Source: Rhodobacteraceae bacterium LMO-JJ12 (GTDB taxonomy: Bacteria > Pseudomonadota > Alphaproteobacteria > Rhodobacterales > Rhodobacteraceae). From it: a stretch of DNA of 64,000 nucleotides. The translations under genes were made by a program, and so were the position numbers. Positions 51,097 to 60,179 of this stretch are shown one piece after another. Numbering within the stretch: the first letter of the stretch is position 1; each line of letters starts with the position of its first letter. The notes under the pieces are model-generated. The model was not told the DNA's origin. It searched no databases and saw only the letters and a program-made list of their open reading frames with translations. The DNA is taken from contig JAKGBX010000001.1 of the NCBI GenBank assembly GCA_021555075.1, positions 930,001 through 994,000 of the forward strand, in the 5' to 3' direction.

Positions 51097-52773
51097 ATGG
51101 CAAATACGATGGAAGAGTTTGAAGCACTCCTTAATGAAAGCTTCGAGATGGACACGCCCGAAGAGGGCTCTGTTGTCAAAGGCAAGGTGATCGCGATTGA
51201 AGCGGGCCAAGCCATTATCGACGTCGGCTACAAGATGGAAGGCCGCGTCGAGCTTAAAGAATTCGCAAATCCCGGAGAACCTGCTGAAATCGCCGTTGGC
51301 GATGAAGTTGAAGTGTTCCTGCGTTCGGCAGAAAACTCGCGTGGCGAAGCTGTTATCTCGCGTGAGATGGCACGCCGCGAAGAAGCCTGGGACCGTCTGG
51401 AAAAAGCATACGCTGGCGATGCTCGCGTCGAAGGCGCGATCTTTGGCCGCGTCAAAGGTGGCTTCACTGTCGATCTCGGCGGTGCGGTAGCGTTCCTGCC
51501 CGGCTCGCAAGTTGACGTGCGCCCCGTGCGTGACGCTGGCCCGCTGATGGGTCTGAAACAGCCGTTCCAGATTTTGAAAATGGACCGTCGCCGGGGCAAC
51601 ATCGTTGTGTCGCGTCGCGCAATCCTCGAAGAAAGCCGCGCCGAACAGCGCGCCGAAGTCATTGGCAACCTGCACGAAGGTCAGGCTGTGGATGGTGTGG
51701 TCAAGAACATCACCGAATACGGTGCGTTTGTTGATCTGGGCGGTGTTGATGGTCTTCTGCACGTCACCGATATGGCATGGCGCCGGGTCAACCACCCGTC
51801 CGAGATCCTGTCGATTGGCGAAACCGTCAAGGTGCAGGTCATCAAGATCAACAAGGAAACCCACCGCATCAGCCTGGGCATGAAACAGCTTCAGGAAGAT
51901 CCGTGGGATCTGGTTGGTGCCAAGTATCAGCTTAGCTCGGTCCACACTGGTCGTGTCACCAACATCACCGATTACGGCGCATTTGTTGAGCTGGAGCCCG
52001 GTGTCGAAGGTCTTGTTCACGTCTCTGAAATGTCGTGGACCAAGAAAAACGTGCATCCCGGCAAGATCGTATCGACCAGTCAGGAAGTCGAAGTCATGGT
52101 GCTGGAAATCGACAGCGCCAAGCGTCGCGTTTCCCTTGGTCTGAAACAGACCATGCGCAACCCGTGGGAAGTCTTTGCCGAGACCCATCCCGAGGGAACC
52201 GAGGTCGAAGGCGAAGTCAAGAACATCACCGAATTCGGTCTGTTCATTGGCCTCGAAGGCGATATCGACGGCATGGTGCACCTCTCCGACCTCAGCTGGG
52301 ACGAGCGTGGCGAAGATGCAATTCAGAACTACCACAAGAACGATGTGGTTCAGGCGGTCGTGTCGGAAGTCGACGTTGAGAAAGAGCGTATCTCGCTCTC
52401 GATCAAGGCGCTGGGCGGCGACAAGTTTGCCGAAGCCGTGGGCGGCGTGAAACGTGGCTCGATCATCACCGTGACTGTGACCGCGATCGAAGATGGTGGC
52501 ATCGAGTGCGAATATGAAGGCATGAAATCCTTCATCCGTCGCTCGGATCTCAGCCGTGACCGTGCCGAACAGCGCCCCGAGCGCTTCTCGGTCGGTGACA
52601 AGGTTGATGTGCGCGTCACCAACGTGGACAGCAAAACGCGCCGTCTTGGTCTGTCGATCAAGGCCCGCGAAATTGCCGAAGAAAAAGAAGCCGTGCAGCA
52701 GTATGGCAGCTCGGATTCGGGTGCATCGCTGGGCGACATCCTTGGCGCCGCTCTGAAGTCCGACGACGACTGA
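51097..52773 (+). CDS. rpsA: 30S ribosomal protein S1
   Basis: RNA-binding ribosomal protein of 558 residues with six S1 (OB-fold) repeats; clear repeats include NITEYGAFVDLGGVDGLLHV, NITDYGAFVELEPGVEGLVH and NITEFGLFIGLEGDIDGMVH. S1 recruits mRNAs to the 30S subunit. The ATG is preceded by AAGGA. Codon use is more biased (for example GTC, CGT, AAG) than in the flanking ligases, as expected for high expression. A perfect terminator follows. Confidence 0.98.
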   Translation: MANTMEEFEALLNESFEMDTPEEGSVVKGKVIAIEAGQAIIDVGYKMEGRVELKEFANPGEPAEIAVGDEVEVFLRSAENSRGEAVISREMARREEAWDRLEKAYAGDARVEGAIFGRVKGGFTVDLGGAVAFLPGSQVDVRPVRDAGPLMGLKQPFQILKMDRRRGNIVVSRRAILEESRAEQRAEVIGNLHEGQAVDGVVKNITEYGAFVDLGGVDGLLHVTDMAWRRVNHPSEILSIGETVKVQVIKINKETHRISLGMKQLQEDPWDLVGAKYQLSSVHTGRVTNITDYGAFVELEPGVEGLVHVSEMSWTKKNVHPGKIVSTSQEVEVMVLEIDSAKRRVSLGLKQTMRNPWEVFAETHPEGTEVEGEVKNITEFGLFIGLEGDIDGMVHLSDLSWDERGEDAIQNYHKNDVVQAVVSEVDVEKERISLSIKALGGDKFAEAVGGVKRGSIITVTVTAIEDGGIECEYEGMKSFIRRSDLSRDRAEQRPERFSVGDKVDVRVTNVDSKTRRLGLSIKAREIAEEKEAVQQYGSSDSGASLGDILGAALKSDDD

Positions 52774-52797
52774 GCACGCCTCTGGTGAATCAGCTCA

Positions 52798-52828
52798 GGC
52801 CCCGCCGCAGGAATGCGGCGGGGCCTTT
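52798..52828 (+). terminator. Rho-independent terminator of rpsA
   Basis: A perfect 12-bp stem GGCCCCGCCGCA/TGCGGCGGGGCC with loop GGAA is followed by TTTGCGTTTT. It begins 25 bases past the rpsA stop. Confidence 0.92.
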
Positions 52829-53224
52829 GCGTTTTCGGGTGCTATGTCGGCAAAGCCCCGCCCCGCAGATGGTGCGGTCCCGCTCATGCCTCGGCCAAGA
52901 GATGCGCGCACAAGCTGCATGAACCACGGGTATCAGGAGCGGCAAGCGTGATGCTCAAACGGGCCTGCCAATGGGCTGCGCGCGGGTGCGGGTGCGATTC
53001 CTTTTGACGAATCAATGTTTTCGCTGCGATGCAGTAAAATTTCCGAAAGCGACATTTCTACTGCCGATTGTAACGTCACCCGATGAAAAACCTATCAAAT
53101 CGGAGGGCGGCGACGCAATTCGGCGTCTCTCACGTCGTCTTTGATGTTTCTCGCTCGGTGAATTTTTCCTATAGTCGAAACAGAAAAATAATGCGGAAAC
53201 CGAAACATGGGGGAGAATGATTCG
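52829..53224. other. Intergenic region upstream of ihfB
   Basis: About 400 bases without a supported gene; a 64-codon frame at 52813-53007 overlaps the terminator and is not convincing. AATCAATGTTTTC at 53010-53022 fits 12 of 13 positions of the IHF consensus, which would allow autoregulation of ihfB. A TATAGT -10 element lies near 53172-53177 without a good -35. No tRNA-like cloverleaf was found. Confidence 0.4.
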
Positions 53225-53509
53225 ATGATCCGATCGGAATTGATCCAGAAGATTGCAGATGAAAACCCGCATCTTTACCAGCGTGACGTCGAGAGGATCG
53301 TGAATACTATCTTCGAAGAGATTACCGGCGCCATGGCTCAGGGGGACCGGGTTGAACTGCGCGGTTTCGGGGCGTTCTCTGTCAAGAAGCGCGACGCGCG
53401 CGTGGGGCGTAATCCGCGCACCGGGCAATCGGTGCAGGTCGAAGAAAAGCATGTTCCGTTCTTCAAGACCGGAAAACTGCTTCGCGATCGGCTGAACGGG
53501 AAAGACTGA
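53225..53509 (+). CDS. ihfB: Integration host factor subunit beta
   Basis: DNA-bending nucleoid protein of 94 residues, HU/IHF fold. The start [19 protein letters not shown] and the DNA-binding arm [20 protein letters not shown] are typical, with the intercalating Pro in RNPRTG. The ATG at 53225 has GGGGGAG 8 bases upstream; an in-frame ATG 18 bases earlier is less likely. It partners with IhfA, encoded elsewhere. lapA follows after one base. Confidence 0.96.
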   Translation: MIRSELIQKIADENPHLYQRDVERIVNTIFEEITGAMAQGDRVELRGFGAFSVKKRDARVGRNPRTGQSVQVEEKHVPFFKTGKLLRDRLNGKD

Positions 53510-53510
53510 A

Positions 53511-53864
53511 ATGCACTATATTCGCTATGGCTTCCTCGGCGCGCTCGCCGTGGTTCTGATTTCCGTTGCGACGGCCAATCGGCAGCCGGTGGAATTGCGG
53601 CTTCTGCCCGATGATCTGGCTGCCCCTCTGGGGTTGGCCTGGTCGATCGAATTGCCGCTCTTCCTGGTGATTTTTGCGGCAATCATTGCCGGGTTGTTCA
53701 TCGGATTTGTCTGGGAATGGCTGCGCGAGCACAAGCACCGCGCCGAAGTTTCGCGCAAGCAGGGCGAAGTGCAACAGTTGAAGCGTGAAGTCAGCCGCCT
53801 GAAAGGGTCGGGCAAATCCGCGGCCGAAGATGAGGTTCTCGCACTTCTCGACAAAGCCAGCTGA
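53511..53864 (+). CDS. LapA-domain membrane protein (YciS-like)
   Basis: A 117-residue protein with two membrane segments (about 5-22 and 46-67) and a cytoplasmic coiled coil (KQGEVQQLKREVSRLKGSG). LapA/YciS proteins work in assembly of lipopolysaccharide at the inner membrane. The start lies one base after the ihfB stop, so the genes form an operon. Confidence 0.9.
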   Translation: MHYIRYGFLGALAVVLISVATANRQPVELRLLPDDLAAPLGLAWSIELPLFLVIFAAIIAGLFIGFVWEWLREHKHRAEVSRKQGEVQQLKREVSRLKGSGKSAAEDEVLALLDKAS

Positions 53865-53930
53865 ACCAGTCTGACGGGCGCGCCTGTGACACGCGCAGCG
53901 TTAATCGCGTATTTGAGCCTTGAATTAACA

Positions 53931-53954
53931 GGCGGCGGTTTCAAATCCGCCGCC
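53931..53954 (+). promoter_or_regulatory. Hairpin just upstream of trpF
   Basis: GGCGGCGG/CCGCCGCC, an 8-bp perfect stem with an 8-base loop, ends 19 bases before the trpF ATG. It has no T-run. It may end the lapA message or affect trpF translation. Confidence 0.45.
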
Positions 53955-53973
53955 GTTCACGTATCTGGACACC

Positions 53974-54615
53974 ATGAACAACCGGGTAAAAATCTGCGGG
54001 CTGAGCGAACCTGCGCATGTCGAGGCCGCAGCCAGGGCAGGCGCGGCCTATTGCGGATTTGTGTTCTTTGCCAAATCGCCCCGCAACGTCAGCCTGGAAC
54101 AGGCGTATGAACTGGCGTTGGTGGTGCCGGATGGCGTGGCCAAGGTGGCGCTGACGGTTAATGCCGACAACGCCGCGCTGGACGAGATTGTCGCCCATGT
54201 GCCGCTCGACATGCTGCAACTCCACGGAAGCGAAAGTGCGGCGCGCGTGGTCGAGGTCCGATCACGTTATGGACTGCCGGTGATGAAGGCGGTGGGCGTT
54301 GCGGACACAGATGATCTGGCCGCGCTCGACACCTATGGCCAGGTGGCGGATCAACTGTTGGTCGATGCCAAGCCGCCGAAAGGCGCGGCGTTGCCCGGTG
54401 GCAACGGGCTTAGCTTTGATTGGCGCCTGATCGCCGGGCGGCGCTGGTCGTGCCCGTGGATGTTGGCCGGGGGGCTGACGCCTGCGAATGTCGCCGAGGC
54501 GATACGCCTTACCGGGGCGCGGCAGGTGGATGTGTCCTCTGGTGTCGAAAGCGCGCCAGGGCGCAAGGATTCGGCACTTATCGAAGCCTTTATTGCCGCG
54601 GCCACATGCGCCTGA
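53974..54615 (+). CDS. trpF: Phosphoribosylanthranilate isomerase
   Basis: TIM-barrel enzyme of 213 residues in tryptophan synthesis. The start [20 protein letters not shown] holds the catalytic Cys in the KICG motif. Others are [27 protein letters not shown] and the C-terminal [15 protein letters not shown] that binds phosphate; the general acid Asp is in the VDAK strand. It overlaps the GNAT gene by 10 bases, and trpB follows. Biosynthesis and the tryptophan-degrading genes at 2.5-12 kb are thus on one chromosome segment. Confidence 0.96.
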   Translation: MNNRVKICGLSEPAHVEAAARAGAAYCGFVFFAKSPRNVSLEQAYELALVVPDGVAKVALTVNADNAALDEIVAHVPLDMLQLHGSESAARVVEVRSRYGLPVMKAVGVADTDDLAALDTYGQVADQLLVDAKPPKGAALPGGNGLSFDWRLIAGRRWSCPWMLAGGLTPANVAEAIRLTGARQVDVSSGVESAPGRKDSALIEAFIAAATCA

Positions 54616-55061
54616 CATTCCGCGAAGCCCGGCGCGAGGAAGTGCCCGCCGTTGTCGAATTGTTGGCCGATGACATGCTGGGCGCCGCGCGCGAACGCGA
54701 AACCCTTGCCACCTATTACGCCGCTTTTGACGCCATGCAGGCCGAGGCAGGCAACCGGGTGATCGTGGGCCTTGATGAGACGACCGGCGAAATCGTCGCG
54801 ACCTATCAGCTGACCTTTATCTCGGGTCTCAGCCTGGCTGCCGCGCGCCGCGCCCAGGTGGAATCGGTGCGTGTGGCGTCGGGTTTGCGTGGGCAGGGCG
54901 CCGGGCGGCAGATGTTTGACGATGTCGAGACGCGTGCGCGCGCCGCCGGGTGCCGGTTGATCCAACTGACCATGAACGCTACGCGCAAGGACAGCAAACG
55001 CTTCTATGAAAGCCTCGGCTTTACCGCCTCGCATATAGGCTTTAAACGCAATCTGGACTGA
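54606..55061 (+). CDS. GNAT-family N-acetyltransferase
   Basis: A 151-residue acetyltransferase inserted between trpF and trpB. The N-terminal part is [20 protein letters not shown], the acetyl-CoA motif is [20 protein letters not shown], and the C-terminal motif is [19 protein letters not shown]. The start ATG 54606 lies inside the trpF end (10-base overlap), suggesting translational coupling. Acceptor unknown. Confidence 0.9.
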   Translation: MRLTFREARREEVPAVVELLADDMLGAARERETLATYYAAFDAMQAEAGNRVIVGLDETTGEIVATYQLTFISGLSLAAARRAQVESVRVASGLRGQGAGRQMFDDVETRARAAGCRLIQLTMNATRKDSKRFYESLGFTASHIGFKRNLD

Positions 55062-55078
55062 CAGGCGGAGAACACCCA

Positions 55079-56332
55079 ATGGCCGACGATCTATTCAATT
55101 CCTTCATGAATGGCCCCGATGAAAAGGGCCGGTTCGGCAAGTTCGGCGGGCGGTTCGTATCCGAGACGCTGATGCCGCTGATCCTTGATCTGCAAGCGGA
55201 ATACGACAAGGCCAAGGATGACCCAACATTCTGGGCTGAGATGGATTATCTGTGGAAACACTATGTCGGTCGCCCCAGCCCGCTTTATCATGCCGAACGC
55301 CTCAGCGAACATCTCGGCGGTGCCAAGATCTATCTCAAGCGGGATGAGCTGAACCACACCGGCGCGCACAAGATCAACAATGTGTTGGGCCAGATCATTC
55401 TCGCGCGCCGCATGGGCAAGACCCGCATCATCGCCGAAACCGGCGCCGGACAGCATGGGGTCGCCACCGCGACGGTCTGTGCCAAGTTCGGACTGAAATG
55501 CGTGGTCTATATGGGCAAGCACGATGTCGAGCGTCAGGCGCCCAACGTGTTTCGCATGCGCCTTCTGGGCGCCGAGGTGATCCCGGTCACCTCGGGGCGT
55601 GGCACGCTGAAAGACGCGATGAACGACGCGCTGCGTGATTGGGTTACCAACGTGCGCGACACGTTCTATTGCATCGGCACAGTCGCAGGCCCGCATCCAT
55701 ACCCTGCCATGGTGCGCGATTTTCAGAGCATCATCGGCAAGGAAGTGCGCTGGCAACTGCCTGAGCAGGAGGGCGAGGGGCGTCTGCCCGACACGGTGAT
55801 TGCGGCCATCGGCGGCGGATCAAACGCAATGGGGCTGTTCTTTCCCTTCCTCGATGATCCGTCTGTGCGCATCATCGGGGTTGAGGCCGGCGGCAAGGGC
55901 GTGGACGATAACATGCAGCATTGCGCCTCGCTTACCGGCGGGCGCCCCGGCGTTCTGCATGGCAACCGCACCTATCTCTTGCAGGACGATGACGGTCAGA
56001 TTCTCGAAGGATTCTCGATCTCTGCCGGGCTCGATTATCCCGGAATCGGCCCCGAGCATTCCTGGCTGCACGAGACCGGGCGCGCCGAATATGTCAGCAT
56101 TACTGATAAGGAGGCGCTGGAGGCGTTTCAGCTTTCCTGCTCAACCGAGGGCATCATCCCGGCGCTTGAGCCGAGCCATGCATTGGCCCATGTGATGAAA
56201 ATCGCGCCCGATCTTCCGCGCGACCATATCATCGTGATGAACATGTGCGGGCGCGGCGACAAGGATGTTCAGACCGTCGCCAAGCATCTCGGCTTTGACA
56301 TGTCCGACACCGAGGGCCGCGCGGTCGACTGA
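55079..56332 (+). CDS. trpB: Tryptophan synthase beta subunit
   Basis: PLP enzyme of 417 residues that condenses indole with serine to tryptophan. The PLP lysine K98 is in [15 protein letters not shown], the phosphate loop is [16 protein letters not shown], and [19 protein letters not shown] forms the COMM region. It is the standard trpB1 type. trpA is not in the window directly after it, where a minus-strand regulator gene converges. Confidence 0.98.
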   Translation: MADDLFNSFMNGPDEKGRFGKFGGRFVSETLMPLILDLQAEYDKAKDDPTFWAEMDYLWKHYVGRPSPLYHAERLSEHLGGAKIYLKRDELNHTGAHKINNVLGQIILARRMGKTRIIAETGAGQHGVATATVCAKFGLKCVVYMGKHDVERQAPNVFRMRLLGAEVIPVTSGRGTLKDAMNDALRDWVTNVRDTFYCIGTVAGPHPYPAMVRDFQSIIGKEVRWQLPEQEGEGRLPDTVIAAIGGGSNAMGLFFPFLDDPSVRIIGVEAGGKGVDDNMQHCASLTGGRPGVLHGNRTYLLQDDDGQILEGFSISAGLDYPGIGPEHSWLHETGRAEYVSITDKEALEAFQLSCSTEGIIPALEPSHALAHVMKIAPDLPRDHIIVMNMCGRGDKDVQTVAKHLGFDMSDTEGRAVD

Positions 56333-56357
56333 CCCGATCAGACGGGCCGTTCGACGC

Positions 56358-56924
56358 TCAGCAAAAGCCCGCGCGCGCGGATGGCGCGCTCGCCAGTTTT
56401 GCAGGCTGGACTTCGCGCAGCGTGTGCTTGGGCAGTTCGTCTTGAATGAGATCGTCGATGAACACGCTCAGAAGCTGTGGCCGTCCGCTCACCCCGGCCT
56501 TGCGATAGATCGCATTGGTTTGCGCCTTGATCGTGCCCGACGAGGTGCCGCGCAGCTCGGCGATTTCGTTGACGGTCAGCCCTTTGAGCGAGAAAAGCGC
56601 GACATCACGTTCCGCCGGGGTCAAACGCCACTGATCAAAATGTTCGGCCATCACTTCCATGAATGCATTCGAGGCGGCCTTGAGCTTGCGTTCAGTCTCG
56701 TGTGCCCTGATCATGCTGCTGCGCAACGCGCTCCACCCCAAGGTCGTACCCAGCACCAGCCCGATTGCGACGCCGACGCGGATCAGTATGCCGATACCAT
56801 CGTTTCGCCAATCGGGAACCCCACCGAAAATCTCGTAGATGCTCCCGACCACAAAAAGCGCAACACATGCGGCTTGGATGATGAAAACGATACGAAGATG
56901 GGTTGCGTTCAACTTGTTGATCAC
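56358..56924 (-). CDS. Membrane-anchored LuxR-type regulator
   Basis: A 188-residue protein from GTG 56924 (GGAG 7 bases upstream); ATG 56990 would add 22 residues. Two membrane segments lie at about 9-31 and 43-63. A linker (ERKLKAASNAFMEVMAEHF) is followed by a C-terminal LuxR/FixJ HTH at about 100-160: LTPAERDVALFSLKGLTVNE, with the recognition helix TSSGTIKAQTNAIYRKAGVS. There is no receiver domain. It probably acts on DNA while held at the membrane; signal and targets unknown. Confidence 0.82.
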   Translation of the reverse strand: MINKLNATHLRIVFIIQAACVALFVVGSIYEIFGGVPDWRNDGIGILIRVGVAIGLVLGTTLGWSALRSSMIRAHETERKLKAASNAFMEVMAEHFDQWRLTPAERDVALFSLKGLTVNEIAELRGTSSGTIKAQTNAIYRKAGVSGRPQLLSVFIDDLIQDELPKHTLREVQPAKLASAPSARAGFC

Positions 56925-57072
56925 ACCGCTGCTCCAGAATTGCAAAACTGGGGCAACAGGCCAACAAGCATGCGCCCTCAAGGGAGGCATACTTATGTCG
57001 TTGAGGGGCGTTTGGCTAGATCGGAAGTCTTTGACGGGGAGTCACAGTTTGGTTATCGTATTGAATTATTTG

Positions 57073-57099
57073 GCCCGCCCGGCAAAACGCAGGGCGGGC
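57073..57099 (-). terminator. Hairpin after the small secreted protein gene
   Basis: GCCCGCCC/GGGCGGGC pair perfectly (8 bp, 11-base loop) 43 bases past the stop. The minus-strand tail CAAATAATT is only weakly T-rich. A second stem, GCGCCGG/CCGGCGC, lies between it and the gene. Confidence 0.45.
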
Positions 57100-57141
57100 A
57101 AGGCGCCGGAGAAACTGACCCGGCGCAAGGGCGTGCAAAGC

Positions 57142-57408
57142 TTAGCGGCCTTGGTTTACGCTTCTTGCTTGTGCTTGGTCGGCCACGAAGAGCGTTACTG
57201 CAACGTCTTTTACCTGGCCACGCTCGGAGTATTGGATCGAGTCTTTTTGCGCGTTGACGTTTTCATGGTTCAAATCCGCGATGGCGGCTGAAACATCGGT
57301 TTGGGCATTGATGAAGCCAAGCTCATCGACATAGCCGCCTTCGGCGAATGCTGCGGAACCAGCGAAGAGAGCTGCGATAGTGGCGGTAGCTGTGAGAACG
57401 TTTTTCAT
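57142..57408 (-). CDS. Small exported protein of unknown function
   Basis: An 88-residue protein with a clear signal peptide (MKNVLTATATIAALFAGSAAFA-E). The mature 66 residues are acidic, with a VDELGFINAQTDVSAAIADL core and no cysteine. AAAGG lies 8 bases before ATG 57408; a frame running on to 57804 is unlikely. A pair of 17-base direct repeats lies 146-195 bases upstream. No family recognised. Confidence 0.78.
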   Translation of the reverse strand: MKNVLTATATIAALFAGSAAFAEGGYVDELGFINAQTDVSAAIADLNHENVNAQKDSIQYSERGQVKDVAVTLFVADQAQARSVNQGR

Positions 57409-57553
57409 TGTGTGTGCCTTTCTTGGCGTATCCAGTTTCGTGTGCCGCAATCTCTTTCGACCGCGGCTTGTGGAGTGGAAGAAAGGCATTTTTTCGAGGA
57501 TCTCTATAAGCAGATCGTTTAAATCCACCCGGACAAACGAATGGCGAAAACCG

Positions 57554-57603
57554 ATAAACCAAAGGTCTATTCCGCGCGTTTCGCGCATAAACCAAAAGCC
57601 TAT
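57554..57603 (-). repeat. Pair of 17-bp direct repeats, 33-bp period
   Basis: ATAAACCAAAGGTCTAT (57554-57570) and ATAAACCAAAAGCCTAT (57587-57603) share 15 of 17 bases and start 33 bases apart, about three helical turns. They lie upstream of the small exported protein gene in a 265-base gap and look like paired binding sites for one regulator. Confidence 0.5.
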
Positions 57604-57673
57604 GGCATTGTCTGTCGGGAAAACTACAGCGGCGTTTATACCTGACCCCGTCTCAGGTTTAAGTAGAACCGCT

Positions 57674-58057
57674 TTAGCGGCGCTGAAACCGATGCGCTTC
57701 CAGCACCGCCATCGGCACCACCTCAAGAGCGCGCCCGTGAGTCGCTTCGAGGTAGACCTTGGGCCCACAGCCCTCATCCGCCGCCTGCATGAAGCGCGCG
57801 GCACACAAGCACCAGCGGTCGCCCGGTTTCAGCCCGGCAAAGTCGAATTCGGGGCGCGGTGTGCTTAGATCATTGCCAACGTATTTTGAAAACGCAAGAA
57901 ATTCCGCCGTCATCACCGCGCAAACCGTGTGGCTGCCCATATCCGCATCACAAGTGTTGCAATGACCATCGCGGAAATATCCGGTCAACGGGTTGAGCGA
58001 GCAGGGCACCAGCGCCCCGCCCAACACGTTTATTGCCTTGTCCGGTTCCGCCTTCAT
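57674..58057 (-). CDS. DUF2237 family protein
   Basis: A 127-residue cytosolic protein of the DUF2237 family: NVLGGALVPCSLNPLTGYFR at the start, GHCNTCDADMGSHTVCAVMT in the middle, and GDRWCLCAARFMQAADEG with further conserved cysteines. The six conserved Cys may bind a metal. Its start overlaps the serine-hydrolase stop by four bases (ATGA), so the two are coupled. Function unknown. Confidence 0.9.
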   Translation of the reverse strand: MKAEPDKAINVLGGALVPCSLNPLTGYFRDGHCNTCDADMGSHTVCAVMTAEFLAFSKYVGNDLSTPRPEFDFAGLKPGDRWCLCAARFMQAADEGCGPKVYLEATHGRALEVVPMAVLEAHRFQRR

Positions 58058-59220
58058 TCCAACCCCTCCGCCAGAGCGCGAAACATCGCGATGTTGCTGT
58101 CATTGGCGCCGGGCTCGCGAAATCCCTTGTCGGCGCCATTCGCCGCGATCACCACGCCGCGCGTGCGATCAAAATAGATGTATTGCCCATAAATTCCACG
58201 CGCAAAAAACTCCCCGTCCGGCGCATCCGGCGCCATCCACCATTGATAGCCATATTGCTGTGCATCTGGTTCCGTCTTGGCCGAGGGCACGGTGGAATCG
58301 CGCAGCCATTGGGTGGGCACCACCTGCTGCCCTTGCCATTCCCCGTCTTGCATCACCATCTGGCCAAACCGTGCATAATCGCGCGTCCGCAGGTTCAGCC
58401 CGCCCAGCACGAACGCGGTCTCGTAGCCATCCGAGATATATTTGGAATCGGCTTCAAACCCCATCTTGTCGAAAATCTTTTCCTGCATCAGATCAGGGAT
58501 CGAGCGCCCGGTTGCGCCCCGTATCACCATGCCGATTACATGCGTGTCGATCGAGACATATTGCCATTTTTCGCCCGGTGCGGCGTAGGTCTCGCTCAGC
58601 CCCTCGGTAAACCCGTCCATGGATTGTCCAAGCGCAATCACCCGGCCCATCTTGTTGATGTCGCTCCAGAAATCGAGATAGTCCTCGTTGAAGGTCACGC
58701 CGCTCGACATTTGCAGCACATTCTTGATGCTGGCCCCGTCATAGGCACTGCCCTCCAGGCTGGGGGCATATTTTGTCACCGGATCGTCAACCGAGGCAAT
58801 CGCGCCTTCCTCCAGAACGATCCCGAAAAGCGCCGAAAGAAATGATTTCGCCACCGACCAGGAAATTCTCAGATCTTCGGGCGAGGTACCGAGATAATAG
58901 CTTTCGTGGCGGATCTCGCCATCCTTCAACACGACCAGAGCAGTGACCGAACGCTCTTGCACCCAATCGTCAAACCCGACAGGCAGCGTCATGTCTTCAC
59001 CCTTGGGCAGCGGGCTTTCGGGCCCCGGCCCCTTGCTCATCGGCAGGGTCAGAAACATTTCGTCCATATGGCTGAAATTGCGGGTGATCTTGTCTTTCGC
59101 AAAGAGCGAGTTCACCGCCATGACCCGCGTGATCTCTTCACGCTTCCAAACCCCAAGGGCAACGCCCACAACAATAAGAAGCAGCAAGAGCCGCCCCAGA
59201 AACTTGCCGAATTTACGCAT
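58054..59220 (-). CDS. Serine hydrolase, beta-lactamase class C/NylB-like
   Basis: A 388-residue protein with one N-terminal membrane anchor (about 8-24) and a periplasmic beta-lactamase-fold domain. The nucleophile motif is SVAK (S122-K125 in SWSVAKSF). The second motif region is YVSIDTHVIGMVI, where Tyr is the likely base. RGIYGQYIYFD replaces the usual KTG/HTG strand. These enzymes are esterases or amide hydrolases rather than antibiotic lactamases. The start ATG 59220 gives MRKFGKFLGRLLLLL. It is in an operon with DUF2237. Confidence 0.88.
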   Translation of the reverse strand: MRKFGKFLGRLLLLLIVVGVALGVWKREEITRVMAVNSLFAKDKITRNFSHMDEMFLTLPMSKGPGPESPLPKGEDMTLPVGFDDWVQERSVTALVVLKDGEIRHESYYLGTSPEDLRISWSVAKSFLSALFGIVLEEGAIASVDDPVTKYAPSLEGSAYDGASIKNVLQMSSGVTFNEDYLDFWSDINKMGRVIALGQSMDGFTEGLSETYAAPGEKWQYVSIDTHVIGMVIRGATGRSIPDLMQEKIFDKMGFEADSKYISDGYETAFVLGGLNLRTRDYARFGQMVMQDGEWQGQQVVPTQWLRDSTVPSAKTEPDAQQYGYQWWMAPDAPDGEFFARGIYGQYIYFDRTRGVVIAANGADKGFREPGANDSNIAMFRALAEGLE

Positions 59221-59313
59221 GGTTTTCCCCGTTTTGACCCAAGGACCAGTCAATCACGGGCAAGGCAGGGTTGGCAACTGCGGCTTTACGCCCGTCTGCG
59301 CGCGTCGGGTCGC

Positions 59314-60042
59314 CTAGCGGAACCGGTCGGCGAGCTTTTGCAGGGCCGAGCGATTGTCGGGCGCGGTCTGCTCGCCTGCGCCTTTCGCCTGATCGCCTTG
59401 CGATGACTTGTCGGGCAATGCTGCTTCCGGTGTTTTCGCCTCGGGTTTCGCTTTGGTCCCAGCGGACGGGCGCGGCGGGTTCACCTGCAAGGCCACGGCA
59501 TTCATGAACCGCCCGGAGTCACCCTTTGCCAGATCGGGCGCGCCCTTTGAGACGCCGCGCAACACATCGTCAAGCCAGCCTTGCTCGGCCTTGGCGAAAT
59601 CATGCAACACATAGGCCGAAACCCGATCCTTGTGGCCGGGATGGCCAATGCCCATCCGCACACGTGCATATTCCGGGCCGATATGGCCATGCAATGAGCG
59701 CAACCCGTTATGCCCGGCATGGCCGCCGCCCTGTTTCATGCGAACCTTGCCGGGGGCAAGGTCAAGCTCGTCATGAAACACCACGACATCGGCGGGGGTC
59801 AGTTTGTAAAACCGCAACGCTTCGCCGACCGATTGGCCAGACAGGTTCATGAAAGTTTCGGGCTTGAGCAGTATCACCTTTTCATGACCCAGCCGCCCCT
59901 CGGCGATCTGGCCCTGAAACTTCGACCGCCACGGGCCAAAGTCGTGATCCGCGGCAATCCGATCGACCGCCATGAAACCGATATTGTGACGGTTTGCAGC
60001 GTATTTCGCACCGGGATTACCAAGGCCGACAAAGAGTTGCAT
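59314..60042 (-). CDS. pth: Peptidyl-tRNA hydrolase
   Basis: Enzyme of 242 residues that frees tRNA from stalled peptidyl-tRNA. Catalytic His is in ANRHNIGFMA, with Asn in VGLGNPG and TFMNLSG and Asp in VFHDELDL. The core ends near residue 190. A C-terminal extension of about 50 residues is rich in Ala, Lys and Pro (PSAGTKAKPEAKTPEAALPD) and is not needed for the fold. The start ATG 60042 gives MQLFVGLGNPG. It lies downstream of rplY, past a terminator-like hairpin. Confidence 0.96.
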   Translation of the reverse strand: MQLFVGLGNPGAKYAANRHNIGFMAVDRIAADHDFGPWRSKFQGQIAEGRLGHEKVILLKPETFMNLSGQSVGEALRFYKLTPADVVVFHDELDLAPGKVRMKQGGGHAGHNGLRSLHGHIGPEYARVRMGIGHPGHKDRVSAYVLHDFAKAEQGWLDDVLRGVSKGAPDLAKGDSGRFMNAVALQVNPPRPSAGTKAKPEAKTPEAALPDKSSQGDQAKGAGEQTAPDNRSALQKLADRFR

Positions 60043-60123
60043 GAGAGCGCCCGCATTTGCAATTGTTGCGTCTGATCTAGCCCTTTGCACCGCTGAGTTC
60101 AATCAAACGGCACATCAGCAACG

Positions 60124-60155
60124 AAAAACGCAGCGCCGTTCCCGGAGCTGCGTTT
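60124..60155 (-). terminator. Terminator between rplY and pth
   Basis: AAACGCAGC/GCTGCGTTT form a 9-bp stem (60126-60155, 12-base loop). On the minus strand the stem ends in TTTTT. It lies 25 bases after the rplY stop and should separate or attenuate pth. Confidence 0.8.
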
Positions 60156-60179
60156 GTTCTTCCAGCGTATAGCGTGGAT

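Noticed and set aside
52813-53007. 64-codon frame after rpsA
   Set aside because: It begins inside the rpsA terminator stem and has no family or ribosome site.
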